The notes below the pieces were generated by a model. The model saw only the letters and a program-made list of their open reading frames with translations. It was not told the origin of the DNA and did no database searches. DNA of 64,000 nucleotides from Bordetella ansorpii (GTDB lineage: Bacteria > Pseudomonadota > Gammaproteobacteria > Burkholderiales > Burkholderiaceae_B). Positions 29,501-38,699 of this stretch are shown piece by piece (position 1 is the stretch's first letter; the number at the start of each line of letters is the position of its first letter). The stretch spans positions 271,440-335,439 of the forward strand of contig NZ_FKBS01000007.1 in assembly GCF_900078315.1 (NCBI RefSeq), read 5' to 3'. The position numbers and the translations under genes were made by a program.

Positions 29501-32337
29501 TTGTGCTCGATGACCAGCAGCGTGTGGCCCGCGGCCAGCAGCTTGCGGAAGGCGCGCATCAGCCGCGCCACGTCGTCGAAATGCAGGCCGGTGGTGGGTT
29601 CGTCGAACAGGAACAGGCTGCCCTTCTTGGCGACACGGGCGGTGGAGATGCCGCTGCGCGCCGCCTCGGCCAGGTGGCCGGCCAGCTTCAGGCGCTGGGC
29701 TTCGCCGCCCGACAGCGTGGGCACGGGCTGGCCCAGGCGCACGTATTCCAGGCCCACGTCGGCCAGCGGCGCCAGCCCGGTCTGCACGTCGCGCAGGCCC
29801 TTGAAGAATTCGAGCGCCTCGTTGACGGTCATGTCCAGGACTTCGTCGATGGACGCACTCTTGCCCAGGTGCTCGACGCGGACTTCCAGCACCTCGGGGC
29901 GGAAGCGCTTGCCGTCGCAATCGGGACAGCGCAGGTACACGTCGGACAGGAACTGCATCTCGACGTGTTCGAAGCCGGTGCCGCCGCAGGTGGGGCAGCG
30001 GCCATCGCCGCTGTTGAAGCTGAACGTGCCGGCGGTGTAGCCGCGCTCGCGCGACAGCGGCGCCTGCGCGTACAGCTTGCGGATGGCGTCGAACGCGCCG
30101 ACGTAGCTGGCCGGGTTGGACCGCGCGGTCTTGCCGATGGGCGTCTGGTCGACCATGACGACCTCGGCGATCTGCTCGGCGCCCAGCAGGCGGTCGAATT
30201 CGCCGGGGGACTCGGTGGGCTTGCCCTGGTGCTTCAGCAGCGCGGGATACAGCACGTCCTGCACCAGTGTGGACTTGCCCGAGCCGGACACGCCGGTGAC
30301 GCACACCAGGCGGCCCAGCGGCAGTTCGACCGAGACGTTGCGCAGGTTGTGCGCGCGCGCGCCTTCCAGGATGAGTTTGGGCGTGTTGGCCGCCACCGGC
30401 ATGGGCCGCGGCGCCTCGACGCGCTGGCGGCCGCCCAGGTAGTCGCCCGTCAGTGTCGCGGACGCGCGCAGTTGCTCCGGCGTGCCGTCGAACACGATGC
30501 GGCCGCCGCGTTCGCCGGGGCCGGGACCGATGTCGATGATGCGGTCGGCCGCCACCATGACCTGCGGATCGTGCTCGACCACCACCAGCGTGTTGCCGGC
30601 ATCGCGCAGGCGATGCATGACCTCGACCACGCGGTGCATGTCGCGCGGATGCAGGCCGATGGAGGGCTCGTCCAGCACGAACAGCGTGTTGACCAGCGAG
30701 GTGCCCAGGGCGGTGGTCAGGTTGATGCGCTGCACCTCGCCGCCCGACAGCGTGCGGCTCTGGCGGTCCAGCGTCAGGTAGCCCAGGCCCACGTCGCACA
30801 GGAAGCGCAGGCGTGCGCGGGCCTCGGTCAGCAGCAGGTCGGAGGCCGCGTCCATCACGCCTTCCAGGCGCAGGCCGTCGAAGAACTTGCGCACACGCTC
30901 GATGGGCAGCAGCATCATGTCGTGGATCGACAGGCCGTCCAGCGAGTTCAGCAGGTCGCGGCTCCAGCTGACGCCGACGGGCAGGAAGCGCTTGTAGCGT
31001 TCGTCATCCGGTGGCAGGACCGCATCGGCGTCGGCTTTCGACCCCAGACGCCACAGCAAGGCATCCGACTTCAGGCGCGCGCCGCCGCATGTGGGGCAGG
31101 GCGTGTAGCTGCGGTACTTCGACAGCAGCACGCGCACGTGCATCTTGTAGGCCTTGCTTTCCAGCCATTCGAAGAAGCGGTGCACGCCGTACCACTGCGT
31201 CTTCCAGGCCTGGCTGCCGCCCTTGAAATCGGGGTCGCCGTTCAGCACCCAGTCGCGCTGCGCCTGCGTCATGTTCTTCCACGGCACACCCAGCGGGATG
31301 CCGGCGCGTGGCGCGTACTTCGCCAGCTCGACCTGGCATTCCTTGAACGACGGGGTCTGCCAGGGCTTGATGGCGCCTTCGAGCAGGGTCTTGCCTTCGT
31401 CGGGGATGACCAGGCCGAGGTCGATGCCGATGACGCGGCCGAAGCCTCGGCAGCTTTCGCATGCGCCCAGGGGCGAGTTGAACGAGAAGCTGCTGGGCAG
31501 CGGGTCGTTGTATTCGATGTCGCAGTCGGCGCAGTGCAGCCGGTCGCTGTATTTCCAGACGGCGCTGTCCTGGCCTTCGTCGTTGACGACGTGCACGGCC
31601 AGGTGGCCGGCGCCCATGCGCAGCGCGGTGTCCAGCGCCTCCATCACGCGCTCGCGCTCGGCGCCCGCGAAGCGGAAGCGGTCCTGCACCACGTGCAGGA
31701 TGCGGCGCGCCGCGACGGGCTCGGCCGTCTTGCTCTTGCCCTTGCCGCGCGACACCTGCTTGACCGCGCCCTCCTTGGGCTCGGACTCGGCGTGCACGCG
31801 GGTATAGCCCTGCTGCTCGAGAAAGCCGCGCACTTCGTCTTCGGTGAAGTTGGCGGGCACGGGCAGCGGGAAGGTGATGACCAGGCGGGGATCGCCCGCG
31901 GCCTGCGCCTGCTCGGCCACCGCGCGGTGGATGGAGTCGGGCGAGTCGCGCCGCACCGGCTTGCCGCAGCAGCGGCAGAACAACGTGGCGCCGCGCGCAT
32001 ACAGCAGCTTCAGGTGGTCGTTCAGCTCGGTCATCGTGCCGACGGTGCTGCGCGAACTGCGCACCGGATTGGTCTGGTCGATGGCGATGGCGGGCAGGAT
32101 GCCCTCGATGCGGTCGACTTGCGGCTTGTCCATGCGGTCCAGGAACTGGCGCGCATAGGGCGAGAAGGTTTCCACGTAGCGGCGCTGGCCTTCGGCGTAC
32201 AGCGTGTCGAAGGCCAGCGAACTCTTGCCCGACCCCGAGACGCCGGTGACGACGACCAGTTCGCCGGTGGCGATGGTCACGTCCAGGTTCTTCAGGTTGT
32301 TCTGGCGGGCGCCAACAATGCGGATTTCGGAGCTCAT
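26533..32337 (-). CDS. uvrA: Double-length UvrA excinuclease subunit (tandem UvrA-UvrA fusion)
   Basis: 1,934-residue ABC-type DNA damage sensor, about twice the usual UvrA length of 940-970. It contains two complete UvrA-like units joined by a linker around residues 990-1060 (acidic/Ala-rich, then [13 protein letters not shown]). Four Walker A sites are seen near residues 35, 685, 1095 and 1619 (all GVSGSGKS), with four signatures near 530 ([13 protein letters not shown]), 872, 1460 and 1802 ([10 protein letters not shown]), and Walker B LDEP/FDEP motifs after each. Zinc-binding CxxC pairs occur in both halves (for example CPTCGGTG with CPDCDGKRF, and CPVCEGQG with CDACNGARF). No frameshift or stop separates the halves. 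A LexA box lies 71 bp upstream of the ATG. Whether a normal single-length uvrA exists elsewhere cannot be seen. Confidence 0.92.
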   Translation of the reverse strand: MSSEIRIVGARQNNLKNLDVTIATGELVVVTGVSGSGKSSLAFDTLYAEGQRRYVETFSPYARQFLDRMDKPQVDRIEGILPAIAIDQTNPVRSSRSTVGTMTELNDHLKLLYARGATLFCRCCGKPVRRDSPDSIHRAVAEQAQAAGDPRLVITFPLPVPANFTEDEVRGFLEQQGYTRVHAESEPKEGAVKQVSRGKGKSKTAEPVAARRILHVVQDRFRFAGAERERVMEALDTALRMGAGHLAVHVVNDEGQDSAVWKYSDRLHCADCDIEYNDPLPSSFSFNSPLGACESCRGFGRVIGIDLGLVIPDEGKTLLEGAIKPWQTPSFKECQVELAKYAPRAGIPLGVPWKNMTQAQRDWVLNGDPDFKGGSQAWKTQWYGVHRFFEWLESKAYKMHVRVLLSKYRSYTPCPTCGGARLKSDALLWRLGSKADADAVLPPDDERYKRFLPVGVSWSRDLLNSLDGLSIHDMMLLPIERVRKFFDGLRLEGVMDAASDLLLTEARARLRFLCDVGLGYLTLDRQSRTLSGGEVQRINLTTALGTSLVNTLFVLDEPSIGLHPRDMHRVVEVMHRLRDAGNTLVVVEHDPQVMVAADRIIDIGPGPGERGGRIVFDGTPEQLRASATLTGDYLGGRQRVEAPRPMPVAANTPKLILEGARAHNLRNVSVELPLGRLVCVTGVSGSGKSTLVQDVLYPALLKHQGKPTESPGEFDRLLGAEQIAEVVMVDQTPIGKTARSNPASYVGAFDAIRKLYAQAPLSRERGYTAGTFSFNSGDGRCPTCGGTGFEHVEMQFLSDVYLRCPDCDGKRFRPEVLEVRVEHLGKSASIDEVLDMTVNEALEFFKGLRDVQTGLAPLADVGLEYVRLGQPVPTLSGGEAQRLKLAGHLAEAARSGISTARVAKKGSLFLFDEPTTGLHFDDVARLMRAFRKLLAAGHTLLVIEHNLDVIRAADWLIDLGPDGGDAGGELVGVGTPQDLMDNPRSYTGHALREYEGSVLPASPVPADVVVSTDMEAQEAEQTGLVPALAEPGAAYGPDAEAAATVAGTPLQSLMRRRRKANQAIEILNAREHNLKNVSVEIPRDKFTVITGVSGSGKSTLAFDILFNEGQRRYLESLNAYARAIVQPAGKPDVDAIFGIPPTVAIEQRTSRGGRKSTVATMTEIHHFLRLLYMKLGTQFCPDCHVAVEPQNTDQIVARLLREHKGQHIGILAPLVTARKGYYTDLAKWAAGKGHTHLRVDGAFIPVSPWPRLDRYKEHTIELPVADVVVDPAREDELRAAVKSALEHGQGILNVVWPVDKLHEALDSDLQHQHFSVKRACPSCGTSFPEPDPRLFSYNSKHGWCTGCFGTGLQLQGFDAEQTGEETAWNAWYEGEAKPCGVCHGQRLNRVALAVQWRGRSIAELASLPVSDAHTFFTGLVARGREGEIARDILAEIRGRLTFMQEVGLGYLALDRAAPTLSGGEAQRIRLAAQLGSNLQGVCYVLDEPTIGLHPRDNRILLDALARLEGNGNTLVVVEHDDDTIRRASHIIDIGPGAGIRGGRVVAQGTAEDLVASPESVTGRYLAKPLAHPLNGRRPIEADTPMIEIKGARLHNLRSVDARIPVGRLTVVTGVSGSGKSTLAREVLLDNLTQAVSQRKAPAWGGCERITGWELLDRVLEVDQTPIGKTPRSCPATYVGFWDDVRKLFAEMRESRVRGWTGARFSFNTGDGRCPVCEGQGMRTIEMSFLPDVKVPCDACNGARFNSDTLSVKMRDKNAGEVLSMEVDDAIGYFASHPKILRPLQLMQDVGLGYLTLGQPSPTLSGGEAQRIKLVTELSKARMTEGVFKTGRASRAPHTLYVLDEPTVGLSMADVEKLVHVLHRLVEAGNTVVVIEHNLDVIAEADWLLDLGPEGGTGGGQLVAQGSPEDVMAAKDASHTGRILREFMDQARQQA

Positions 32338-32407
32338 GGGGTGATCGTAGCCTGTGTCCGGCCGGGCGCCGGAAATGAGGGGCGGATAGGGAGGGGCGCA
32401 GAGATAT

Positions 32408-32423
32408 CTGTATATATGAACAG
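32408..32423. promoter_or_regulatory. LexA (SOS) box between uvrA and eda
   Basis: CTGTATATATGAACAG fits the LexA consensus CTG-N10-CAG with the AT-rich centre of the enterobacterial-type box (TACTGTATATATATACAGTA). The dyad extends outward: GAGATA on the left and TATCTC on the right. It lies 71-86 bp upstream of the uvrA start and 141 bp upstream of the eda start, so uvrA is probably SOS-inducible. Confidence 0.82.
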
Positions 32424-32563
32424 TATCTCAGATTCACATGGTCTTACGCCATAGCTGGGGACAGACGCGCATAATCAAAGCAGGAAATGAGGCCGGCACG
32501 CCGTTTTTCCGGGCGCGCCGGACGATCCGTCCCAGCGGGATGCTCCCTGCCGACAGAGGTGCC

Positions 32564-33208
32564 ATGACCGATCCTGATTCCCTGCATGCCCGCCTGCTGG
32601 CCGCGCGCGTCGTGCCGGTGCTGCGCTATACCGATCCCGCCCAGGCCGCCTACGCCGTCGAGGTGGCCGTGGCCGCCGGTTGCGGCACCCTGGAACTGAC
32701 CTGCACCATCCCCGGCGTGGCCGACCTGGTGCGGGTGCTGCGCGAGAAACATGGCAACGCATTGTTGCTGGGGGTGGGCACGGTGCTGCACGAAGACCAG
32801 GCGCGCGATGCCCTGGTGGCGGGCGCCGACTTCCTGGTGTCGCCGGGCCATACGCCCGGCCTGGTCGAGATGGCCCATGCCGCCGGCGCCTTGTGCCTGC
32901 TGGGCGCCTTCACGCCGACCGAAGTGCTGGCCGCGCGCGATGCGGGGGCCGATCTGGTGAAGATATTTCCTGCCGAGACGGGCGGCCCCGGCCACGTGGC
33001 GGCGCTGGCATCCGTGTTTCCCGACACCGCCTTCTGTCCCACGGGCGGCGTCACGCGGCAGAACATGGGCGCGTATTTCGCGGCGGGCGCGGCGCTGGTG
33101 GGCATGGGCGGCAACCTGTACGACAAGGCTGCGTTCGCGGCGCGCGACACCGCCGCGCTGGTCAGGCAGGTCGGGCAGATCCGTGAGGAGGCGATGCATC
33201 ATGACTGA
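32564..33208 (+). CDS. eda: KDPG / 4-hydroxy-2-oxoglutarate aldolase family protein
   Basis: 214-residue class I aldolase cleaving 2-keto-3-deoxy-6-phosphogluconate to pyruvate and glyceraldehyde 3-phosphate. Start at MTDPDSLHARLLAARVVPVL with GAGG just upstream; the Glu near residue 40 is in GCGTLELTCT. The Schiff-base Lys is in DLVKIFPAE near residue 128. FLVSPGHTPG and FCPTGGVTRQN are the phosphate-binding strands. It overlaps kdgK by 8 bp, so the pair likely degrades ketodeoxygluconate. The reading frame is open further upstream but the family N-terminus begins at 32564. Confidence 0.9.
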   Translation: MTDPDSLHARLLAARVVPVLRYTDPAQAAYAVEVAVAAGCGTLELTCTIPGVADLVRVLREKHGNALLLGVGTVLHEDQARDALVAGADFLVSPGHTPGLVEMAHAAGALCLLGAFTPTEVLAARDAGADLVKIFPAETGGPGHVAALASVFPDTAFCPTGGVTRQNMGAYFAAGAALVGMGGNLYDKAAFAARDTAALVRQVGQIREEAMHHD

Positions 33209-34127
33209 ATTCGATGTCGTGGGATTGGGTGAGGCCCTGATCGAGTTCAACCAGACGCGGCCCGGGCAGCCCGAGTATCGGCAGGGGTTCGGCGGCGACA
33301 CCTCCAATGCGGTGATCGCCGCGGCCCGCCAGGGCGCGCGCTGCGCCTACCTGACACGCGTGGGCGAGGATGCCTTCGGACAGCAATTGCTGGACCTGTG
33401 GGAAGCAGAAGGAGTGGACACCCGTGGCGTGCAGCGCGATGCCGATGCCCATACCGGCGTGTATTTCGTGCAGCATGGCCCCGATGGGCATGTCTTCAGT
33501 TATCTGCGGCGGGATTCCGCCGCCGCGCGCATGCGGCCCGAACACATCGACGTGGACCTGGTCGAGCGCGCCCGTTTTTTGCACGTGTCCGGCATCAGCC
33601 TGGCCATCAGCGACAGCGCCTGCGACACGGTGTTCGCCGCCATCGCGCGGGCGCGTTCGGCGGGCGTGCAGGTCAGCCTGGATTCCAATCTGCGCCTGGG
33701 GTTGTGGCCGCTGGACCGGGCGCGGGCCATCCTGCGCGAGGCGCTGCGGCATGCCGACCTGTTCCTGCCCAGCCTGGACGACCTGCGGCATTTCACGGGC
33801 CATGAAGATCCGGGCCGCACGCTGGACTGGATCCGCGAGGCCGGCGCGCCGGACACCGTGGTGCTGAAGCTGGGCAAGGACGGGGCGATGCTGGACGAGG
33901 GCGGCCGGCGCACGGCCATCGCCAGCCAGCGCGTGCAGGCCGTCGACGCAACGGGCGCGGGCGACTGTTTCGCGGGCAACCTCCTGGCGCGGCGCTGCCA
34001 AGGCGATGCGTGGCAGGATGCGGTGCGCTATGCCAACGCGGCAGCCGCGTTGTCGACGCTGGGTTATGGGGCGGTCGACCCCCTGCCGCGGCCCGGGCAG
34101 GTGCGGCAACTTCTGCAACAGGGTTGA
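33201..34127 (+). CDS. kdgK: 2-keto-3-deoxygluconate kinase (PfkB family)
   Basis: 308-residue sugar kinase. The N-terminus VVGLGEALIEFNQ and GGDTSNAVIAAARQGARCAY are PfkB-type; the C-terminal signature DATGAGDCFAGNLLAR (near residues 250-265) contains the catalytic Asp. YLRRDSAAARM is typical of KDG kinases, and coupling to the KDPG aldolase gene supports that substrate. GAGGAGG lies 9 nt before the ATG at 33201, inside the end of eda. Product 2-keto-3-deoxy-6-phosphogluconate is the substrate of the upstream gene. Confidence 0.9.
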   Translation: MTEFDVVGLGEALIEFNQTRPGQPEYRQGFGGDTSNAVIAAARQGARCAYLTRVGEDAFGQQLLDLWEAEGVDTRGVQRDADAHTGVYFVQHGPDGHVFSYLRRDSAAARMRPEHIDVDLVERARFLHVSGISLAISDSACDTVFAAIARARSAGVQVSLDSNLRLGLWPLDRARAILREALRHADLFLPSLDDLRHFTGHEDPGRTLDWIREAGAPDTVVLKLGKDGAMLDEGGRRTAIASQRVQAVDATGAGDCFAGNLLARRCQGDAWQDAVRYANAAAALSTLGYGAVDPLPRPGQVRQLLQQG

Positions 34128-34196
34128 TCCCGCATCCGCCGGGCCGCCGTGGCGTTGCGCCGTTTTAACGTCCCCGTTTTTCATTGAGAGGGCCAT

Positions 34197-34226
34197 TTGC
34201 CAGATGGCCGATTCCAAGGCTAGAAT
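34197..34226 (+). promoter_or_regulatory. Sigma-70 promoter candidate with overlapping inverted repeat, for the 42-residue gene
   Basis: TTGCCA (34197-34202) and TAGAAT (34221-34226) at 18-bp spacing, about 93 bp upstream of the small gene. GGCCAT-N7-ATGGCC (34191-34209) overlaps the -35 and could be an operator. The position fits a monocistronic transcript ending at the hairpin at 34539. Confidence 0.5.
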
Positions 34227-34319
34227 TCCGAGTTATCCCTGATTTCGCCGTCCGCCTTTTCGGCCTGATCCGAGCAGACCCGAAACACAATCGAATAGAA
34301 CCTCTACCGGAGAATAGTC

Positions 34320-34448
34320 ATGGCCGAACGTAAACGCGTCCGTCGTAACACCCTGGAACGCCGCTGCCTGGGCAAGGCCTTCAAGCGCCTGTTCGTCAAG
34401 TCGCCCAAGGGCGTGTTCAAGATGCTGGAGAAGGTCAAGCGCGTGTAA
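34320..34448 (+). CDS. Small highly basic protein, 42 residues, function unknown
   Basis: Starts MAERKRVRRNTLERRC and ends KMLEKVKRV; about 16 of 42 residues are Lys or Arg and only four are acidic, so the pI is very high. There is one Cys (residue 16) and no signal peptide or membrane segment; the middle (LGKAFKRLFVKSPKGVFKML) looks helical and amphipathic. CGGAG stands 8 nt before the ATG, an upstream promoter fits, and a strong hairpin follows 90 bp after the stop. Codon choice is the GC-rich pattern of neighbouring genes. This supports a real gene for an RNA/DNA- or membrane-binding peptide, but I do not recognise a family. Confidence 0.7.
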   Translation: MAERKRVRRNTLERRCLGKAFKRLFVKSPKGVFKMLEKVKRV

Positions 34449-34538
34449 TTGCGCTGGCGGTGGTGGGCAGTTTGCCCGCCGCAAATCTCTGCGCGAACGT
34501 CTGTCCAGACGCTGGACCGTTCAGCCCGTTCGAGATCC

Positions 34539-34575
34539 AAGGCCTGGGTCCGGTGCCACACCGGACCCAGGCCTT
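34539..34575. terminator. Strong 15-bp perfect hairpin between small gene and TonB receptor
   Basis: AAGGCCTGGGTCCGG and CCGGACCCAGGCCTT pair perfectly around a 7-nt loop, in the convergent gap between the 42-residue gene and the receptor. Only a TTT follows on the plus strand. Likely a bidirectional terminator. Confidence 0.65.
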
Positions 34576-34605
34576 TCGCATTGGGCTCGACGTCCGCTTG
34601 CGGCG

Positions 34606-36891
34606 CTACATGCGCCAGCGCAGCGTCATCATGGCGTTGCGCGGCTCGCCGTAGATCACGTTGCTGTAGAACGACGTGCCCAGGTAATACTTCCTGTCGA
34701 AGACATTGCTGACGGCCAGGTTCGCGCTCAGATTCCTGGAGATGTCGTAGCGCGCCATCAGGTTCGCCACGGCGTAGCTGCCCTGCCTGAAGCGGACCGT
34801 GGCGCCTTCGCCAGCAAGCACGCCCGCCGCCGGCCTGGCGAGGTCGCTGTAGGTGCTGCTATTCCAGTCCACGCCGCCGCCCACCGTCAGCCGGTTGAAC
34901 GCGCCCGGAAGCTTGTAAGTGGTGAACAGGCGGAACACGCTGCGGGGGATATCCGGATTGACCCGCGTGCCCGCACTGTCCTGCGCGATCTGATGCGTGT
35001 ATCCGGCCCCGATGTTCCAGCCGGGTCGGATCTGTCCATTGATCTCCAGTTCGATGCCCTTGGAGCGCACGCCCGGCGCCGCTCGGTAAAAGGTCGACGT
35101 TCCGTGTGTGCCGGCGGCTTGCGCGAGGTTGTCCTGGTCGATGCGGAACAGCGCCGCCGAGGCATTCAGCGCGCCACCGAAGTATTCGCCCTTGACGCCG
35201 GTTTCATAGGCGTTGCCACGGGCCGGAGGAAGCACGCTGCCCTGCTCGTCGACGTCGTTCTGCGGGTGGTAGATCCTGGTGTAGCTGGCATAGGCGGAAT
35301 GGTGCGCGCCCATGTCGTAGACCAGGCCGGCATACGGAGTGATGACACCGTTTTCCCGGTTGTCGTAGCGGGTGTATTGGGTCGGGGCGGGATTCGTGTT
35401 GTCCTGCTGCCGCCGGTAGCTGGCCACGCGCGCGCCGAGGATGACCGCCAGCCGGTCCGTGGGATGCAGCCGCGCGGCGCCATACGCGCCCAGATCCACG
35501 TTCTTGCCGGTGTAGTGTTCGGGATCGCGCATCGGGGGCATCGGATCGTCGTGATCCCACGTGTAGATGCTGCTGGAAAGCGCCGGGTACGCCAGGGGAT
35601 ACCAGGCTCTGCCGTCGTGGGTCTGGCGCGAAGCGCCGATGCCCACCACCAGCTCATGCGTGCGTCCGCCCCACTGGAATGGGCCGGATGCATAGACGTC
35701 CACGGCGTTGGTGCGGTCGGCTTCATCGAATTTGCCGGGGAACTGGAAGGCATTGCCCCCCGTGGCCTTGTCCGGATACACCCCGCGGACCGCCCAGCCA
35801 CCCCATGCGCTCAGCTCGGAAGCGAATCCGCTGCGATAGTGGTTGAAGCTGGCCTTGATCTCCCAGCCATTGCCGAATGCGCGATCGAGGGTGACGAAGA
35901 CGTTGCGCGTATCTTCGTCCCACCAGCTCCAGCGCGTGGCGGTGCTGTAGGCGCGGGAAAAGTGAGTGCGGGTGCCATCGCTCCAGAACGGCGGCAGGCC
36001 GCCCCAGGTTACGCCGGTCGCCTTGTTGGTTTGCGTGTCCATGCCGAGGGTCAGCACGGTCGACGGCGTCAGGTCTGCCTGGATCACGCCGTAGCCCACC
36101 GTGCGGCGTTTCGCGTAGAAATCCATGAACGAGTTGCCGTCGGAATAGGCGCCCACGATGCGTCCTCTGACGGTTCCCGCCGCATTCAACGGCCCGGAGA
36201 GGTCCGCTTCCGCCCGATGGCGGTCCCAGGATCCCGCGCTCAGCGCCGCAGAGGCCTGGAAGGCGGACGTCGGCATCTTGCGCACGAGATTGAGGCTGGC
36301 CCCCGGATTGCCGGTGCCGGTCATGAGGCCGCTGGCGCCCCGCACGATTTCGACCCGGTCGTAGATGGCCATGTCGGACTGCTTTTTCCCGTTGCTGGAG
36401 TACTGGTCGCTGGCATAGGAGGGCACGCCGTCGTAGAGGATGTCGTCCACCCGGAAGCCCCGCGCATAGAAGTGCACGCGTTCGGAATCCTGCGGCTGGA
36501 TGCTGATGCCCGGGCTCTGCCCGACCACCTGCGTGATGTCGTTCAATTGCTGGTCTTCGATGCGCTGCCGCGTCATGACGGTCACGGACTGCGGTGTCTG
36601 GCGCAGGGACAGCGGCAGCCGGGTCGATGCCGCCGTCTGCGCCGTGGTATAGGAGGCCGTGCCTTCGGTGGTCGGACTGGAGGCGCCGCCGGTCACCGTC
36701 ACGGTTCCCAGCGTGGCGATCGAGGCCTCGTCGGCGGCGGACCGGGCCGCTCCAGCGTCATCCTGCGATTGGGCCCAAGCCGCCAGCGGCGCCGCCAGCG
36801 CCAGTGCGCAGGCGGTTTGCGCAAGCGGGATATGCGGTCGGCGCGCGCGTGGGCGCGGTCCCGCCGTCGTGGGGGCAGTGCGGGTCTTCAT
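34606..36891 (-). CDS. TonB-dependent siderophore receptor, FpvA/FhuE-like
   Basis: 761-residue outer-membrane receptor. Arg-rich N-terminus, then a signal peptide ending AAWAQ. The plug has LSLRQTPQSVTVMTRQRIED, ISIQPQDSERVHFYARGFRV, DRVEIVRGASGLMTGTGNPG and SLNLVRKMPT, all strongly FpvA/FhuE-type. The barrel ends NAMMTLRWRM, which lacks the usual terminal aromatic, the last aromatic being Trp two residues before the end. No convincing Fur box lies directly upstream; the gene is the last of a minus-strand group with a siderophore-interacting protein and an FCD regulator, 119 bp after the reductase gene. Confidence 0.92.
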   Translation of the reverse strand: MKTRTAPTTAGPRPRARRPHIPLAQTACALALAAPLAAWAQSQDDAGAARSAADEASIATLGTVTVTGGASSPTTEGTASYTTAQTAASTRLPLSLRQTPQSVTVMTRQRIEDQQLNDITQVVGQSPGISIQPQDSERVHFYARGFRVDDILYDGVPSYASDQYSSNGKKQSDMAIYDRVEIVRGASGLMTGTGNPGASLNLVRKMPTSAFQASAALSAGSWDRHRAEADLSGPLNAAGTVRGRIVGAYSDGNSFMDFYAKRRTVGYGVIQADLTPSTVLTLGMDTQTNKATGVTWGGLPPFWSDGTRTHFSRAYSTATRWSWWDEDTRNVFVTLDRAFGNGWEIKASFNHYRSGFASELSAWGGWAVRGVYPDKATGGNAFQFPGKFDEADRTNAVDVYASGPFQWGGRTHELVVGIGASRQTHDGRAWYPLAYPALSSSIYTWDHDDPMPPMRDPEHYTGKNVDLGAYGAARLHPTDRLAVILGARVASYRRQQDNTNPAPTQYTRYDNRENGVITPYAGLVYDMGAHHSAYASYTRIYHPQNDVDEQGSVLPPARGNAYETGVKGEYFGGALNASAALFRIDQDNLAQAAGTHGTSTFYRAAPGVRSKGIELEINGQIRPGWNIGAGYTHQIAQDSAGTRVNPDIPRSVFRLFTTYKLPGAFNRLTVGGGVDWNSSTYSDLARPAAGVLAGEGATVRFRQGSYAVANLMARYDISRNLSANLAVSNVFDRKYYLGTSFYSNVIYGEPRNAMMTLRWRM

Positions 36892-37010
36892 GGTGATCCT
36901 TCAGGTCGGCGCAGGCGCGGAGCGGGCGGCCAATCGTCCTTCCGGCACGGTCCGAAAATTATTGAACGAGACGTATTTCTATCTTTAGGCAAATAAAAAG
37001 GCATCCGGTC

Positions 37011-38237
37011 CTAGCCGGCGGCCACATCCTTGTGATCCCGCGTGCCGTGTTTCCAGTAGCCCACGTCGTGGGACTTGATCCTGCCGCCGCAAGCATGCAT
37101 GGCCAGGTAGCGCCGGGCCTTTTGCGCGACGGCAGCCTCGGCCGCGATCCAGACCAGGCCGGGTTGGCTGCCGGGCAGTGACTGTCCGGCCAGCAGGGCA
37201 AGCAGGCCGCCGTCGTCGCCGGGGCGGGCCAACGCGCTGGTGACCGATACATTGGCCCGGTGCGGCAGGACGTGCTCGTCGTCCTGTGACGGCAGCGTCA
37301 GCAGCACGCGGATCGGCGTGCTTTCCGGCGCATGCTCGATCAGGCTCGCCATGGCCGGCATCGCCGAGGCGTCTCCCGCCAGGACCATCCAGGCATGCCT
37401 GGCCTCGATATCATGGCCGCCGCGCGGCCCGGCAATCTGGACCGCATCGCCGGTGCGCGCGGTCCCTCCGGCCCACTGAGAGAGCGGGCCTGCCGCTTCA
37501 TGCAGGACGACATCGACGTCGATCTCTCCCGCCGCGGGCCGGTGACGGCGCACCGTGTAGGCACGCCCGACCGCGCCATGAGGATCCGAGTCGTTCGGCA
37601 AGAACAGCTTGATCCATTGCGCCGCCCTGGTCACCGGAAGACCGTGCAGCGCATCGCCGGCCAGCGTGATCCGCCTGATGCTGGGACTGATCTGGCGCAG
37701 GCGCGCCACGCGCGCCGGATGCCGCCGGTAGCTCGACGATGCGCCGATCACGAGCGGCTCGGCCTCCAGTCGACGTTGGCGCGCCGCGATGAACTGGCGC
37801 GGCCCCACGGAGATGCTGGCCTGGTTCATTGCCTGCGCGCATTGGAAGAATGCGTGGAGCAGCGACGTCCGGTCCAGGCCGGACGTGGCCGCGCCCGGGG
37901 GAGGCGCCCGATCGAGCGAGAGCCGGTGCAGCGTGGCGAGGACGCTCAGCTCGTCCATTGAGACGAATGGCGACGCGGGGCCGTAGAGCGTCAGGCCGCG
38001 CGTGGCTTCGGCCAGCAGGCGGCTCAGCTTGGCGAATGCCCAGATTCCTTCGGGCGAGATGCGCAGCGCCGCCAGCGTGCGCCCCGCATCGGCGCTGTCT
38101 TCGCTGCCACGCGCCAGCTTCCGCAAGGCGAGGATCAGGTGCCGTTCGATGCGGGTGCAGTGATTGCGCAAGGTCCAGAGCACAGGGGGGCTTTGCCTGC
38201 CGTCCTGCGGCCGATGGCCGGGCGTCGTCGTGGACAT
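37011..38237 (-). CDS. Siderophore-interacting protein with an unusual N-terminal domain
   Basis: 408 residues. The C-terminal 230 residues are an SIP/ViuB-type ferric-chelate reductase: ITLAGDALHGLPVTRAAQWI, FAD motif GRAYTVRRH, HEAAGPLSQWAGGTA, GDASAMPAMASLIEH, AEAAVAQKARRYL and the ending GYWKHGTRDH. The first about 175 residues (for example LRNHCTRIERHLILALRKLA and SMDELSVLATLHRLSLDRAP) match no family I recognise and are probably helical. It lies 12 bp after an unknown 133-residue gene. Expected role: cytoplasmic or peripheral reduction of the ferric-siderophore imported by the downstream receptor. Confidence 0.82.
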   Translation of the reverse strand: MSTTTPGHRPQDGRQSPPVLWTLRNHCTRIERHLILALRKLARGSEDSADAGRTLAALRISPEGIWAFAKLSRLLAEATRGLTLYGPASPFVSMDELSVLATLHRLSLDRAPPPGAATSGLDRTSLLHAFFQCAQAMNQASISVGPRQFIAARQRRLEAEPLVIGASSSYRRHPARVARLRQISPSIRRITLAGDALHGLPVTRAAQWIKLFLPNDSDPHGAVGRAYTVRRHRPAAGEIDVDVVLHEAAGPLSQWAGGTARTGDAVQIAGPRGGHDIEARHAWMVLAGDASAMPAMASLIEHAPESTPIRVLLTLPSQDDEHVLPHRANVSVTSALARPGDDGGLLALLAGQSLPGSQPGLVWIAAEAAVAQKARRYLAMHACGGRIKSHDVGYWKHGTRDHKDVAAG

Positions 38238-38249
38238 GGCCGGCCCGGT

Positions 38250-38651
38250 TCAGCCCTGCTTGTCCGACACGGACGAACGAGCCAGGTCCAGCGCCTGCGC
38301 GTGCGTCGCGGTGGCCGTCTGCGGAACGCCGAAGGCCCGGCTGAGACCGTCCAGTTGTGCCTGCAACGCCTCGCGTCGCTGCTCGTCGGGTTCGATGGTG
38401 ACCAATGCCCGGCACAGCGCCGCCAGCGCGTCGCGATATTGCTTGAGCCACTGGCCCCTGATCTTGCGGTCCTCGTGCGTTTCGTCGAACGAGCTTTCGG
38501 GATAGATCACCGCGAAAGGCTCGCCCCGGGCGAGCAGCGCGTCCATGTCCTGCACCCATCGGGCCGCGTAGCCTGGTACGGCCGCCTCGGGAAGAAAGCG
38601 GATGACGGGATAGGTATCGACGGCGTGGACCGACAGCAGAGGGGGGGACAT
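38250..38651 (-). CDS. Conserved-looking protein of unknown function, 133 residues, in siderophore locus
   Basis: Starts MSPPLLSVHAVDTYPVIRFL with AGGAG well placed upstream (the frame opens at 38672). Segments PFAVIYPESSFDE and DRKIRGQWLKQYRDAL, then ALVTIEPDE, suggest a small alternating alpha/beta fold. No signal peptide, TM segment or cofactor motif. It sits between the GntR regulator and the reductase on the same strand, 12 bp before the latter, so it probably works with the siderophore reductase. I do not recognise the family. Confidence 0.7.
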   Translation of the reverse strand: MSPPLLSVHAVDTYPVIRFLPEAAVPGYAARWVQDMDALLARGEPFAVIYPESSFDETHEDRKIRGQWLKQYRDALAALCRALVTIEPDEQRREALQAQLDGLSRAFGVPQTATATHAQALDLARSSVSDKQG

Positions 38652-38699
38652 GGTGGACTCCTGGGCAGGCATTCGGGGATGGGGGAGATGGGCCGCGCG

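Noticed and set aside
26584..32454. A 1,956-codon plus-strand open frame antisense to the whole of uvrA
   Set aside because: It is compositional: strong G/C at third positions leaves the antisense frame free of stops. Its translation is rich in Arg, His, Val and Gln repeats with no domain pattern, whereas the minus strand encodes four intact ABC modules.
36892..37010. A Fur box directly upstream of the second TonB receptor
   Set aside because: The best stretch (TGAACGAGACGTATT region) matches only a few consensus positions, far worse than the box at 22413.
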